A DNA stretch of 64,000 nucleotides from Polynucleobacter sp. 31A-FELB (GCF_018882405.1 NZ_JACVOO010000006.1:1-64000), one strand, 5' to 3'. Shown: positions 17,213 to 26,554, numbered from the stretch's first letter. The notes: generated from the letters alone by a model not told the origin. Made by a program: numbers and translations.

Positions 17213-19153
17213 TTATGCGTGCTCCGCAGTAGATTTGGCGTCTTGAATTCGAACGGTTGCACTGATGCTGCCATCCCTTCCATCTTCAAACTTCACCTTA
17301 GTTTCAATAAATTGCTCTGTCTTGCCTGCATATAGCGCATCAAGCAGTGGGGCATATTTTTCGGCGATGAAGCCACGGCGTACCTTACGGGTGCGAGTAA
17401 GTTCACCATCATCTGGATCCAATTCTTTGTGGAGCACAAGGAAGCGAGCAATTTGAGCATGGCTAAGCATTGGGTCATCAGCTAAATCTACGTTGACCTT
17501 ATCAATACACTCACCAATCATCTTATAAACCTCTGCTTTGGAAGCAAGATCGATATAGCCTGCAAAAGGAATATGGCGACGTTCGGCCCAGTTGGCGATT
17601 GCATCAAAATCAATATTGATGAAAGTCATGATGGAATCTTTTCCATCGCCAAATACAACTGCCTCTTTAATGAAGGGGAAGAATTTCAGTTTGTTTTCAA
17701 TATATTTAGGCGCAAATAATTTGCCATTGCCCATCTTGCCAACGTCTTTTGCGCGATCAATGATGCGTAAGTGACCATCTTTATCCAAAATGCCTGCATC
17801 ACCAGTGTGAAAGTAACCATTGGCATCAATGGATTCAGCGGTCGCATCTGGTCGCATATAGTAGCTATCCATTACGCTCACGCCCTTGACCAAAACTTCG
17901 CCTGAATCAGCAAGTTTGATTTCAATTCCAGGAGCTGCGATGCCGACAGAGTCATATTTCACTTGGCCGTCAGGCTGTAAACAGACATAAGCGCAAGTTT
18001 CTGTTTGGCCGTAGAACTGTTTCAAATTCACGCCAACTGAACGGTAGAAACGAAATAAGTCTGGCCCAATTGCTTCACCTGCGGTGTAGGCAACGCGAAT
18101 CTTACTCATGCCTAGCGCATTGCGCAAAGGAGCATAGATGGTGAGGTTGTAGAAAGCGTATTTCAGGCGATCTAAAAAGCCAACAGGCTTGCCATCCAAA
18201 ATGTCACTGCCTACTTTTTTGGAGTGAGCCATTGCCAATTCAAATAATTTACGTTTGAACGCACCAGCATCTTCCATGCGAATCGTAACTTGAGTCAATA
18301 AGCTTTCGAATATCCGTGGTGGAGCAAAGTAATAGCTTGGTCCGATCTCGCGCATGTCTGCCATGACGGTTTCTTTTGACTCTGGGCAATTAACGGTTAA
18401 GCCTGTAACCATGGCCTGCGCAAAAGAGAAGAGATGGTCGCCAACCCACGCCATTGGTAGGTAAGCGAGGATATTGTCTTTGTAATTGAGCTTGTCAAAT
18501 TCAGAACTATTTTGCCCTGCTCGAATAAAGTTCTGATGTGTGTGAGCGACGCCCTTGGGTTTGCCAGTGGTGCCGGAGGTGTACAAAATGACTGAAAGAT
18601 CAGTCGCTTTGCCTTCTTCTAATTCAGTATTAAAAAATTCGGGATGCTCTTTAGAAAAGACCTCACCCAACAATTGAACTTGTTTTACTGAGTGTAAAAA
18701 GCTTTGCACATAATCATTAAGGCCTTTGGGGTCCTCATAAATAATGGTGCTTAAGGTTGGGATCTGATCTTTGATCTCTAATAACTTATCAACCTGTTCT
18801 TGGTCTTCTACGATGGCAAAAGAAATCGCAGCGTCATTTAGAACGTGAATCATCTCTGCTGCTACGGCATCTTGGTAGAGGGGCACTGGAACGCCGCCTA
18901 AAGATTGGGCGGCAACCATGGCCTGATATAGCTTAGGACGGTTATCACCAATAATTGCCAGGTTCATTCCACGCTTAAAGCCCAGGGAAGCTAGGCCGCT
19001 AGCTAGCTTTTTGATGTCATCAAGGTTTTGCTCCCAGCTGGTCACTTGCCAAATACCGAGGTATTTTTCTCTATAGGCTGGTCTTTTGGGTATAGCGTTG
19101 GCGTGTTTTAGGAGTAGCTTAGGAAAAGTAAGCGAATTAACTGCCTTATTCAT
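17213..19153 (-). CDS. AMP-dependent acyl-CoA synthetase (long/branched-chain type)
   Basis: The 646-residue ANL-superfamily ligase activates a carboxylic acid with ATP and CoA. It has the intact P-loop LYTSGTTGKPKG (about 191-202), the core motif FYGQTET, the ATPase motif YFHTGDAG, and hinge RAKDVGKMGNGK. The length and C-terminal extension resemble FadD15-type long-chain synthetases rather than acetyl- or propionyl-CoA synthetases. It is the first gene of the liv operon and divergent from a Crp/Fnr gene. Substrate is probably the imported acid; branched-chain or isoprenoid acids fit the neighbouring pathways, by inference. Confidence 0.85.
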   Translation of the reverse strand: MNKAVNSLTFPKLLLKHANAIPKRPAYREKYLGIWQVTSWEQNLDDIKKLASGLASLGFKRGMNLAIIGDNRPKLYQAMVAAQSLGGVPVPLYQDAVAAEMIHVLNDAAISFAIVEDQEQVDKLLEIKDQIPTLSTIIYEDPKGLNDYVQSFLHSVKQVQLLGEVFSKEHPEFFNTELEEGKATDLSVILYTSGTTGKPKGVAHTHQNFIRAGQNSSEFDKLNYKDNILAYLPMAWVGDHLFSFAQAMVTGLTVNCPESKETVMADMREIGPSYYFAPPRIFESLLTQVTIRMEDAGAFKRKLFELAMAHSKKVGSDILDGKPVGFLDRLKYAFYNLTIYAPLRNALGMSKIRVAYTAGEAIGPDLFRFYRSVGVNLKQFYGQTETCAYVCLQPDGQVKYDSVGIAAPGIEIKLADSGEVLVKGVSVMDSYYMRPDATAESIDANGYFHTGDAGILDKDGHLRIIDRAKDVGKMGNGKLFAPKYIENKLKFFPFIKEAVVFGDGKDSIMTFINIDFDAIANWAERRHIPFAGYIDLASKAEVYKMIGECIDKVNVDLADDPMLSHAQIARFLVLHKELDPDDGELTRTRKVRRGFIAEKYAPLLDALYAGKTEQFIETKVKFEDGRDGSISATVRIQDAKSTAEHA

Positions 19154-19177
19154 AGGGAATGTATTTGTTTAACTTTG

Positions 19178-19244
19178 TTGGCATTATTGGGTTGAAACAA
19201 GCATAATCCTCCACAAATTAGAATGGTTGTCATTTACCTGACAA
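19178..19244. promoter_or_regulatory. Divergent promoter region with TTGTCA-N6-TGACAA operator
   Basis: A perfect dyad TTGTCA-TTTACC-TGACAA lies at 19227-19244. On the minus strand its TTGTCA doubles as a -35 with TCTAAT (complement of 19217-19222) as -10 after a 16-base spacer, facing the acyl-CoA synthetase/liv operon. On the plus strand TTGGCA (19178-19183) and CATAAT (19202-19207) could drive the Crp/Fnr gene, with the dyad just downstream. A near copy lies before mmsB at 24445-24462. Confidence 0.6.
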
Positions 19245-19260
19245 ACTAGGGGAACTCCTG

Positions 19261-19944
19261 ATGTCATTAGAAGTTTTGTTACAAAATAGTGAGTGGATGA
19301 CTGGCTTAAATGCTGCAGAGCAAAATAAAGTTCGCTCAGAAATTCAGGTAAAGCGCATCCCCGCAGAAGGATATGTGTGCCGAAGAGGGCATGCTGCTGA
19401 TCATTGGTTTGGTGTGATTAGTGGTGTGGTCAAAATTAATAACATCGCTCCAAGCGGCAAATCAACGACCTTGCTTGGTCTTACCCCTGGTGCTTGGTTT
19501 GGTGAAGGCTCTTTATTAAAAGAGGAGTCTAGGCGCTACGATGCTTTGACCTTGCGCGATTCCGAGTTGGCACTCATGCCAAGAGCTACTTTTTTGTGGT
19601 TGCTAGATAACAGCATTTTCTTTAATCGTTTTTTAATATCTCAATTAAATAAGCGCCTAGGTCAGTTCATTGGCGCCATGGAAAATGAAAGATTGTTGGA
19701 TGTAGATACGCGAGTGGCTCGTTCACTGGCAGCAATGTTTGACGCTTGGTATCCACAGCAAACGATGATGCTCAAGATTTCTCAAGAGGAAGTGGGGCAG
19801 TTAGCCGGTCTTTCTCGACAGCGCGTAAATACCTCCTTAAAAACACTCGAAGAACATGGGTTAATTCGCGTGAGTTATGGTGAGATCCATATTATTGATT
19901 TAGAAAAGCTTAGTACATTTCACTCGGATCAATTGGGTAAATAA
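19261..19944 (+). CDS. Crp/Fnr-family transcriptional regulator
   Basis: The 227-residue protein has an N-terminal cyclic-nucleotide-binding-like beta barrel (about 15-130), a long dimer helix, and a C-terminal winged helix (about 175-215; SRQRVNTSLKTLEEHGLI). The Arg-Ser pair that contacts cAMP phosphate in CRP is replaced (FGEGSLLKEESRRYDA), and the Fnr cysteine cluster is missing, so it is probably neither a cAMP nor an Fe-S sensor. A dyad upstream and a similar one before mmsB suggest it controls import and valine-type genes. Three bases separate it from the CaiB-like gene. Confidence 0.87.
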   Translation: MSLEVLLQNSEWMTGLNAAEQNKVRSEIQVKRIPAEGYVCRRGHAADHWFGVISGVVKINNIAPSGKSTTLLGLTPGAWFGEGSLLKEESRRYDALTLRDSELALMPRATFLWLLDNSIFFNRFLISQLNKRLGQFIGAMENERLLDVDTRVARSLAAMFDAWYPQQTMMLKISQEEVGQLAGLSRQRVNTSLKTLEEHGLIRVSYGEIHIIDLEKLSTFHSDQLGK

Positions 19945-19946
19945 TT

Positions 19947-21023
19947 GTGAAGCAACCCCTGCACGGACTGAAGGTTCTGGATTTGACACGTCTCCTCCCG
20001 GGGCCTGTATGTACGTGGCATCTGGCCAGTATGGGCGCGGATGTCATCAAGGTGGAAGATAAGGGAGCGGGCGATTATGCACGTAACTTTTTCCAAACAC
20101 CTGAAGAAGAAAAATCACAAACGCCAAGCGTTTTTTATCGATCCATTAACCATAATAAAAAAGTTGTATTTTTGGATTTGAAAGTCGATCAAGATAGAAA
20201 TGAATTTCTTGAATTAGTGAAATCTTCTGATCTTGTTATAGAAAGTTTTCGACCAGGAGTAATGTGGCGTCTTGGTATCGGACATGAGCAATTATTAAAG
20301 TTAAAGCCATCACTCGTTTATTGCGCTATTACTGGTTATGGCATGACTGGCTCATGGAAAAATCAAGCGTGTCACGACATTAATTCTTTGGCGCTCACTG
20401 GAGTGCTCGATCAAATGCGCGATTTGGATGGCAGGCCGATCATGCCCAACATTCAGATTGCAGATGTTCTTGGCGGCGCTGTTTCTGCGGCCATGGGCTG
20501 CTTAGCGGCTTTATGGCAATCTCAACGTAGCGGCCAAGGGTCTGTTGTCGATGTTTCTATGACCGATGGGGTGTTGGCTCATAACGTGACCGCACAGGTT
20601 GCAGTTCATCACTCTGGGTCTGCCCCGGGCCCAACGGAAGATCTGTTAAATGGTGGCGTACCTTGCTACAACCTATACCAGTGTAAGGATGGTCGGTGGA
20701 TTGCCTTAGGGGCTTTGGAGCTCAAATTTTGGGAGATTTTCTGCTCTACCGTGGGAAAGTCAGAATGGGCCGGGCTACATTGGTCGCTTGGGCAGGCTAT
20801 TGGGGGCCCAGAGGCCCTGGATTTGCGAGATAAAGTTCAGGCGCTTATTCAAACGCAAAATCGAGCCAATTGGGAGCGTCAATTTTCTGGGGTGGATTGC
20901 TGCCTCACCCCCGTACTCTCGCTGGATGAGACCATGAAGCACCCCCTCTTTGGCGAGCGCGCAATGGTTCAGACTGATGCCGAAGGAAAGCCCTGGATTC
21001 AGAGTCCGGTAAGGTTTCTCTAA
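19947..21023 (+). CDS. CaiB/BaiF family CoA-transferase or alpha-methylacyl-CoA racemase-like protein
   Basis: The 358-residue protein begins LHGLKVLDLTRLLPGPVCTW, the typical N-terminus of type III CoA-transferases and alpha-methylacyl-CoA racemases, followed by GADVIKVED and later the DVSMTDGVLAHN segment. It starts at GTG 2 bases after the Crp/Fnr stop, so the two are one operon. Length and sequence fit the racemase (Mcr/AMACR) branch, which epimerises 2-methyl-branched acyl-CoAs before beta-oxidation. That would fit branched or isoprenoid acids, but a CoA-transferase role is equally open. Confidence 0.8.
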   Translation: MKQPLHGLKVLDLTRLLPGPVCTWHLASMGADVIKVEDKGAGDYARNFFQTPEEEKSQTPSVFYRSINHNKKVVFLDLKVDQDRNEFLELVKSSDLVIESFRPGVMWRLGIGHEQLLKLKPSLVYCAITGYGMTGSWKNQACHDINSLALTGVLDQMRDLDGRPIMPNIQIADVLGGAVSAAMGCLAALWQSQRSGQGSVVDVSMTDGVLAHNVTAQVAVHHSGSAPGPTEDLLNGGVPCYNLYQCKDGRWIALGALELKFWEIFCSTVGKSEWAGLHWSLGQAIGGPEALDLRDKVQALIQTQNRANWERQFSGVDCCLTPVLSLDETMKHPLFGERAMVQTDAEGKPWIQSPVRFL

Positions 21024-21044
21024 ATCCAATTTAGAAGTTGTTTC

Positions 21045-21917
21045 TCAGGGATTATTCCCGCCGTGTTTCTTAATGTGATCCCATACTAGATTCATTCGAT
21101 CAATCTTTCGATATTCGTTGGGCATGATCATCCAGAAACTGCGGATGATTTCTATTTCCTTTTTCAATACTGGAACTAGCCCCGCTACTGATTCTGCCAT
21201 AAAGCTGGGAAGGATGGCGATGCCCAGTCCAGATAAGGCAGCCTGCAATTGCGCTTGGATACTCGTACTACGAAAAGCAATTCTTTGGGGGCGACAGATA
21301 TCGTCTAGGTAGCTTAATTCTTTACTAAACAGTAAATCATCTATGTAACTTATGAAGGTTTGTTTGTCTAAGTCAGATCTGGCTTCAATGGGAGGGTTAT
21401 TGACAAGATACTCAGGTGAAGCATAAAGATGTAGAGAGTAATCCTGTAGCTTGGTAACCAAATAAGGCCCGCGGGTCGGGCGTTGCAGGGTGATGACGAT
21501 ATCGGCTTCGCGCCGAGAAAGATTCACCATACGCGGTAGCGCTAGTAAATCGATGATGAGTTTTGGGTATTGCTTTCCCAAGGCATTCAGAATGGGAGCG
21601 ATAACAACGGTGCCAAATCCTTCAGTAGTTCCAATTCGTACAACCCCGGTAATTTCCTGATTAACTTCATTGACTTGATTTCGGATGTTGCCAATTTGTT
21701 TTTCTACTTGTTTGGCAATGTCTTGCAATTGCAACCCCGCGACTGTAAGCTCATACCCAGAATTGCTGCGGGTAAATAGCTGCACTCCCATTTCTTGCTC
21801 TAAAGCAGAAATTCTGCGAGCAATCGTCGTGTGATTGACTTGTAAAGACCGTGCTGCAACCACCAGGCGATGATCTTTTGCTAAGGCTAAGAAAAAACGT
21901 AGATGGTCCCAATCCAT
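21045..21917 (-). CDS. LysR-family transcriptional regulator
   Basis: The 290-residue protein has an N-terminal winged helix (about 1-60; AARSLQVNHTTIARRISALE) and a C-terminal periplasmic-binding-like effector domain. ATG 21917 gives MDWDHLRFFLALAKD, a standard LysR start; an upstream TTG (21929) is less likely. It is divergent from mmsA, with a 178-base gap containing dyads, so it probably controls the valine-type operon and itself. The effector is unknown. Confidence 0.88.
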   Translation of the reverse strand: MDWDHLRFFLALAKDHRLVVAARSLQVNHTTIARRISALEQEMGVQLFTRSNSGYELTVAGLQLQDIAKQVEKQIGNIRNQVNEVNQEITGVVRIGTTEGFGTVVIAPILNALGKQYPKLIIDLLALPRMVNLSRREADIVITLQRPTRGPYLVTKLQDYSLHLYASPEYLVNNPPIEARSDLDKQTFISYIDDLLFSKELSYLDDICRPQRIAFRSTSIQAQLQAALSGLGIAILPSFMAESVAGLVPVLKKEIEIIRSFWMIMPNEYRKIDRMNLVWDHIKKHGGNNP

Positions 21918-21983
21918 TGAATACCCCAATTTTTTGCGGTTTTGTTAATGCGCTTTTGATATGGGTAAATAGTAACCCTTATG

Positions 21984-22018
21984 TGTGCATTTTTGCACAT
22001 TAAGTATGCATTAAATGC
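21984..22018. promoter_or_regulatory. Dyads in the LysR-mmsA intergenic region
   Basis: TGTGCA-TTTT-TGCACA (21984-21999) is a perfect dyad, followed by the palindrome GCATTAAATGC (22008-22018). Both lie midway between the divergent start codons and are candidate sites for the LysR protein. LysR sites usually follow T-N11-A; this spacing is similar but shorter, so the assignment is only a suggestion. Confidence 0.45.
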
Positions 22019-22095
22019 TATTGATACCATATTTTTATGCTGATAACCTGCTTTTTCTTTATTACCTCAGTTAACCCGAAAAACAAGGAATCTTT

Positions 22096-23601
22096 ATGTC
22101 AGCACAAAACGTCCCACAAATCCCGCTTTTCATAAATGGCAAGAAGGTTTCTTCTAAGTCGACCAATTTGCGCAATGTTGTTAACCCTGCAACACAAGAA
22201 GTGTTGGCCGTAGTTCCATTTGCCACGATTGATGAGGTTAATCAGGCTGTTGAAAGTGCTAGAGAAGCATTTAAAACATGGAAGAAAGTACCAATTGGCA
22301 CTCGCTCCAGAATTTTCTTGAAATACCAACAGTTGATTCGCGACAACATGAAAGAGCTCGCAGCAATCTTGACTGCTGAGCAAGGTAAAACTTTGGCTGA
22401 TGCTGAAGGGGATGTATTCCGTGGTCTTGAAGTGGTTGAGCACGCTTCTGGAATTGGTAACTTACAGCTTGGTGAATTTGCTAATAACGTAGCCAATGGT
22501 GTTGATACCTACAGCATTCTGCAACCTTTAGGAGTTTGCGCGGGCATCACCCCTTTTAACTTCCCAGCCATGATTCCTTTGTGGATGTTCCCTATGGCTA
22601 TTGCCACAGGGAATACATTTGTACTTAAGCCTTCTGAGCAAGATCCAATGGTGACGATGCGTTTGGTTGAGTTGGCTCATGAAGCGGGCGTGCCACCGGG
22701 TGTCTTGAACGTTGTTCATGGCGGCGAAGAAGTGGTGAATGCTATCTGTGATCACCCCCATATCAAGGCTATTTCATTTGTGGGATCTACAAAAGTAGGT
22801 ACGCATGTTTATAACCGCGCATCCTTAAACGGCAAGCGTGTGCAATGCATGATGGGTGCAAAAAATCATGCCATCGTGATGCCGGATGCCAATAAAGAGC
22901 AAACATTAAATAACTTGGCAGGCGCTGCGTTTGGTGCGGCTGGCCAACGCTGTATGGCAATTTCAGTAGCGATTTTGGTTGGTGAAGCAAAGGATTGGGT
23001 TGCAGATCTGGTAGCTAAAGCTCAAACACTAAAGGTGAGTGCTGGTGTTGAGACAGGCACGGATGTTGGCCCGCTGGTATCAAAAGATGCTCACAAGCGT
23101 GTGACTGGCTTTATTGAAAAAGGTGAATCAGAGGCAGCTTTAGTCTTGGATGGTCGCAAGGTTCAGGTTAAGGGCTATGAGAGTGGAAACTTTGTTGGGC
23201 CTACCATTTTTTCTGGTGTTAAGCAAGGCATGGTGATTTATGACCAAGAGATTTTTGGGCCAGTACTTTGCATTAGTTTTGCCGCGAATATCGATGAGGC
23301 GATTGAGATGATTAACGCCAATCCAAATGGCAATGGAACTGCAATCTTCACTCAGTCTGGTGCTGCCGCACGTAAATTCCAAGAGGAGATTGATGTAGGT
23401 CAGGTTGGCATTAATGTACCTATTCCTGTTCCAGTCCCCATGTTCTCATTTACGGGTTCACGAGCATCCAAGCTTGGTGATTTAGGTCCTTATGGCAAAC
23501 AAGTCATCGCCTTCTATACTCAAACTAAGACGGTTACTGAGCGCTGGTTTGATGACAGCACTGTTGCGACTGGTGTGAATACAACGATTAGCTTGAAATA
23601 A
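22096..23601 (+). CDS. mmsA: Methylmalonate-semialdehyde dehydrogenase (CoA-acylating)
   Basis: The 501-residue aldehyde dehydrogenase converts methylmalonate semialdehyde with NAD and CoA to propionyl-CoA and CO2, ending valine degradation. It has [17 protein letters not shown], typical of MmsA, the NAD-binding SFVGSTKVG and catalytic C286 in [16 protein letters not shown] precedes the ATG. It heads a run of valine/isoleucine genes and is divergent from a LysR gene. Propionyl-CoA carboxylase or methylcitrate genes are not in the window. Confidence 0.94.
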   Translation: MSAQNVPQIPLFINGKKVSSKSTNLRNVVNPATQEVLAVVPFATIDEVNQAVESAREAFKTWKKVPIGTRSRIFLKYQQLIRDNMKELAAILTAEQGKTLADAEGDVFRGLEVVEHASGIGNLQLGEFANNVANGVDTYSILQPLGVCAGITPFNFPAMIPLWMFPMAIATGNTFVLKPSEQDPMVTMRLVELAHEAGVPPGVLNVVHGGEEVVNAICDHPHIKAISFVGSTKVGTHVYNRASLNGKRVQCMMGAKNHAIVMPDANKEQTLNNLAGAAFGAAGQRCMAISVAILVGEAKDWVADLVAKAQTLKVSAGVETGTDVGPLVSKDAHKRVTGFIEKGESEAALVLDGRKVQVKGYESGNFVGPTIFSGVKQGMVIYDQEIFGPVLCISFAANIDEAIEMINANPNGNGTAIFTQSGAAARKFQEEIDVGQVGINVPIPVPVPMFSFTGSRASKLGDLGPYGKQVIAFYTQTKTVTERWFDDSTVATGVNTTISLK

Positions 23602-23618
23602 TTTGGAGATCACTTGAA

Positions 23619-24395
23619 ATGACTTATGAAAATATTTTGCTAGAGAAGCATGGCAAGGTCACCCTGATTCGTCTAAATAGACCAAAAGCACTCAATGCGC
23701 TTAGCCCGGATCTCACTAGAGAGTTGGCTGATGCCTTAGATAATCTAGAGTCTGATGACGATGTTGCAGTAGTGGTGCTTGCTGGTAGTGATAAGGCATT
23801 TGCTGCGGGTGCAGACATTAAGGTAATGAAAGATTGGTCTTATATGGATGTGTATAAGTCAGACTTCATTACCGGCACTTGGGAGCGCATTACGAAGTTT
23901 CGCAAACCTACTATTGCTGCCGTTGCTGGCTATGCCTTAGGCGGCGGTTGTGAGCTGGCAATGATGTGTGATCTCATTATTGCTGCAGACACTGCGAAGT
24001 TCGGGCAACCAGAGATTACGATTGGAACCATACCTGGCGCCGGTGGAACCCAGCGCTTGACTCGTTTTGTTGGCAAGTCAAAGGCCATGGAAATGGTGTT
24101 AACAGGTCGCATGATGGATGCTCAAGAGGCTGAGCGAAGTGGTCTGGTGAGCCGAGTTGTGCCGGCTGATCAGTTAATTGACGATGCCATAGCGACCGCT
24201 CAAAAGATTGCCTCAATGTCTCTGCCGATTGTGATGATGGCAAAAGACTCGGTTGATCGATCTTATGAGGTTTCTTTAAATGAAGGCGTTCATTTTGAGA
24301 GACGACTGTTTCATTCCACTTTTGCGACAGAAGATCAAAAAGAAGGCATGAATGCGTTTGCTGAAAAACGCAAACCCAGTTTTAAGAATAAATAA
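23619..24395 (+). CDS. Enoyl-CoA hydratase (short-chain, ECHS1-like)
   Basis: The 258-residue crotonase-fold protein closely resembles mitochondrial short-chain enoyl-CoA hydratase. Catalytic glutamates are in [11 protein letters not shown] and [19 protein letters not shown]. It would hydrate methacrylyl-CoA (valine) and tiglyl-CoA (isoleucine). It starts 17 bases after mmsA with a GGAG site. A hairpin follows, so mmsA-ech may be separate from the mmsB transcript. Confidence 0.92.
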   Translation: MTYENILLEKHGKVTLIRLNRPKALNALSPDLTRELADALDNLESDDDVAVVVLAGSDKAFAAGADIKVMKDWSYMDVYKSDFITGTWERITKFRKPTIAAVAGYALGGGCELAMMCDLIIAADTAKFGQPEITIGTIPGAGGTQRLTRFVGKSKAMEMVLTGRMMDAQEAERSGLVSRVVPADQLIDDAIATAQKIASMSLPIVMMAKDSVDRSYEVSLNEGVHFERRLFHSTFATEDQKEGMNAFAEKRKPSFKNK

Positions 24396-24407
24396 ATTGC
24401 TTTGCCA

Positions 24408-24439
24408 GGGGAGTCCACGGGATATATCAGGACTTCCCC
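24408..24439. terminator. Hairpin between ech and mmsB
   Basis: GGGGAGTCC (24408-24416) pairs with GGACTTCCCC (24430-24439) with one bulged base around a 13-base loop. No T-run follows, so it could be a weak terminator or attenuator between mmsA-ech and the mmsB operon. Confidence 0.45.
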
Positions 24440-24444
24440 TTAAA

Positions 24445-24462
24445 TTGTCCATTAAATGACAA
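24445..24462. promoter_or_regulatory. Second TTGTCN-N6-TGACAA operator, before mmsB
   Basis: TTGTCC-ATTAAA-TGACAA differs by one base in the half-sites from the perfect dyad at 19227-19244 beside the Crp/Fnr gene. It lies about 72 bases upstream of the mmsB start. It suggests the same Crp/Fnr regulator controls mmsB and downstream genes. Confidence 0.55.
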
Positions 24463-24534
24463 CTATTTCAATGCTATAGGCTTAAGCTCGACACTCAGAT
24501 GAAGAGGGTGGGCTGGCTTTAATCGGAGGTTTTA

Positions 24535-25431
24535 ATGAAGATAGGTTTTATCGGTTTAGGAAATATGGGTGGCCCAATGGCAAGCAATTTGCTGAAGGCT
24601 GGTCATGAGCTCTTCATTTTTGATTTGATGGAAGCCTCAATCAAAAAATTAGTAGATCAAAGTCCTGGTAAAGCAAAAGCTTTATCTGCGCCTCAAGAGA
24701 TTGCCGCCGCTGGAATGGATGTGATTATTACCATGTTGCCAGCTGCTGCTCATGTTAAGTCTGTTTATCTTGGCCCTGCCGGACTACTTGAAAACGTTAC
24801 CAAAAATACAGTGCTGATTGATTGCTCTACGATTGATCCGCAAACAGCCCGAGAGATTGCAGGCTTAGCTAAAGCGCAGGGAACAGTCATGTTGGACGCA
24901 CCAGTTTCAGGTGGAACTGGTGGGGCGGAAGCTGGTACTTTGACTTTTATGGTGGGCGGAGAAGAGTCTGACTTCAATCAATGGAAGGCCATTTTTTCAT
25001 TGATGGGAAAAAATATCGTCTACTGTGGCGGCAGCGGCAATGGTCAGGTTGCTAAAGTGGCTAACAATATGCTTTTAGGTATCTCCATGATTGGTACAGC
25101 AGAAGCAATGTCCTTGGGCGTTTCTTTAGGCATGGATCCTAAAGTCTTGGCAGGAATTATCAATACCTCTAGCGGTCGTTGCTGGAGCTCAGATACTTAC
25201 AATCCCTATCCTGGTGTTTTAGAGAATGTGCCATCTAGCCGCGGATATACCGGTGGGTTTGGTTCTGATCTCATGCTCAAGGATTTAGGTTTGGCTGCTG
25301 AGGCGGCAAAATCTGCAAAACAGCCAATCCCATTGGGTAGCTTGGCTCAGCAGATCTATCAAACATTTAGCTTACAGGGTGATGGAGGCTTAGATTTTTC
25401 AGCCATCATCAATCTATTTCGTAAAAAATAA
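24535..25431 (+). CDS. mmsB: 3-hydroxyisobutyrate dehydrogenase
   Basis: The 298-residue protein of the 3-hydroxyacid dehydrogenase family oxidises 3-hydroxyisobutyrate to methylmalonate semialdehyde with NAD. The N-terminus IGFIGLGNMGGPMASNL binds NAD; DAPVSGGTGGAEAGTL is the family substrate motif; the catalytic Lys is in QVAKVANNMLLG. It makes the substrate for MmsA. A strong ribosome site (GGAGG) precedes the ATG. It is preceded by a possible regulatory dyad. Confidence 0.95.
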   Translation: MKIGFIGLGNMGGPMASNLLKAGHELFIFDLMEASIKKLVDQSPGKAKALSAPQEIAAAGMDVIITMLPAAAHVKSVYLGPAGLLENVTKNTVLIDCSTIDPQTAREIAGLAKAQGTVMLDAPVSGGTGGAEAGTLTFMVGGEESDFNQWKAIFSLMGKNIVYCGGSGNGQVAKVANNMLLGISMIGTAEAMSLGVSLGMDPKVLAGIINTSSGRCWSSDTYNPYPGVLENVPSSRGYTGGFGSDLMLKDLGLAAEAAKSAKQPIPLGSLAQQIYQTFSLQGDGGLDFSAIINLFRKK

Positions 25432-25462
25432 TAATTACTTATAACAACTACTCATTAGCGCC

Positions 25463-26521
25463 ATGCAGACAGAAGATTTAATCATTGAGCAAAAGAACGG
25501 TGTCGGTCAAATTATTTTGAATCGCCCAAAAGCGCTCAATTCAATTAATTTGAATATGGTTCGTGCAATGCATGCTTGCTTAAAGAAGTGGGCTAGCGAC
25601 GATTCGGTGAATGTGGTGGTAGTAAGTGGCGCCGTGGATCGGGCATTTTGCGCTGGCGGTGATATTCGCTCTTTGTACGAAAGTATGAAAGAGGGTAAAA
25701 GTGATCACCTCACATTTTTTGAAGAAGAGTTCGCGCTTAACGAGTACATCTACACCTATCCAAAGCCCTACATCGCATTTATAGATGGCTATGTGATGGG
25801 TGGTGGAATGGGTATTTCACAAGGCGCTACTTATCGCATTGCTACTGAGCGAACCAAGCTATCGATGCCAGAGACGGCGATTGGATATTTTCCAGATGTT
25901 GGGGGTAGCTACTTCTTGTCGCGCTGCCCTGACTCCATTGGTATTTATTTGGGCTTAACTGGCAAATCCATTCAAGCTCAGGACGCTGTCTATAGCCAGC
26001 TAGCCGATTGGGTAATGAATTCTGAAAATTTTCCTAAATTGCTCGTGGGCTTGGAAGGCTTAAATGCTGCTCAGCCCTTGGCTCCTCAAATTGACGGAAT
26101 ACTTAAGGGCTTGGGCGCATCTAATCATGCTACTGATGCCAATTTCTCTAAGATTGGCAAGCAGATTAAGCAATGTTTTTCTTTGGATACGGTAGAGGCT
26201 ATAGAGTTGGCTCTCCAGGAATTGGAGCAGAAGGCTCCTGCTGAATGGATTGCGGAGGCATTAAATAAAATGTCGACAAATTCTCCAATCGCTATGGCCG
26301 GAACATTGAGAATGATTCAGGCTGGAAAGTCTTTGGATTTATCGCAATGTTTTGCTATGGAGCTAGTTTTGGCAAAGCACTGGATGATCGTTGGTGACTT
26401 TATAGAAGGCATTCGGGCGCTCATTATTGATAAAGATAATGCTCCGAAATGGCGCTACAAGAAAGCCGAGTTATCACCTAAAGAATTAAATGGCTTATTA
26501 CCAGAGCTATATCCACATTAA
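25463..26521 (+). CDS. 3-hydroxyisobutyryl-CoA hydrolase
   Basis: The 352-residue crotonase-superfamily protein releases CoA from 3-hydroxyisobutyryl-CoA. Its length (about 100 residues longer than hydratases) and motifs VSGAVDRAFCAGGDIRSLYE, IDGYVMGGGMGIS and MPETAIGYFPDVGGSYFLSR are those of HIBCH. It acts between the enoyl-CoA hydratase and MmsB in valine degradation. It is 31 bases after mmsB. Confidence 0.92.
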   Translation: MQTEDLIIEQKNGVGQIILNRPKALNSINLNMVRAMHACLKKWASDDSVNVVVVSGAVDRAFCAGGDIRSLYESMKEGKSDHLTFFEEEFALNEYIYTYPKPYIAFIDGYVMGGGMGISQGATYRIATERTKLSMPETAIGYFPDVGGSYFLSRCPDSIGIYLGLTGKSIQAQDAVYSQLADWVMNSENFPKLLVGLEGLNAAQPLAPQIDGILKGLGASNHATDANFSKIGKQIKQCFSLDTVEAIELALQELEQKAPAEWIAEALNKMSTNSPIAMAGTLRMIQAGKSLDLSQCFAMELVLAKHWMIVGDFIEGIRALIIDKDNAPKWRYKKAELSPKELNGLLPELYPH

Positions 26522-26554
26522 TCAGTCAATCTCAACAAATAACTGGATTCAATC

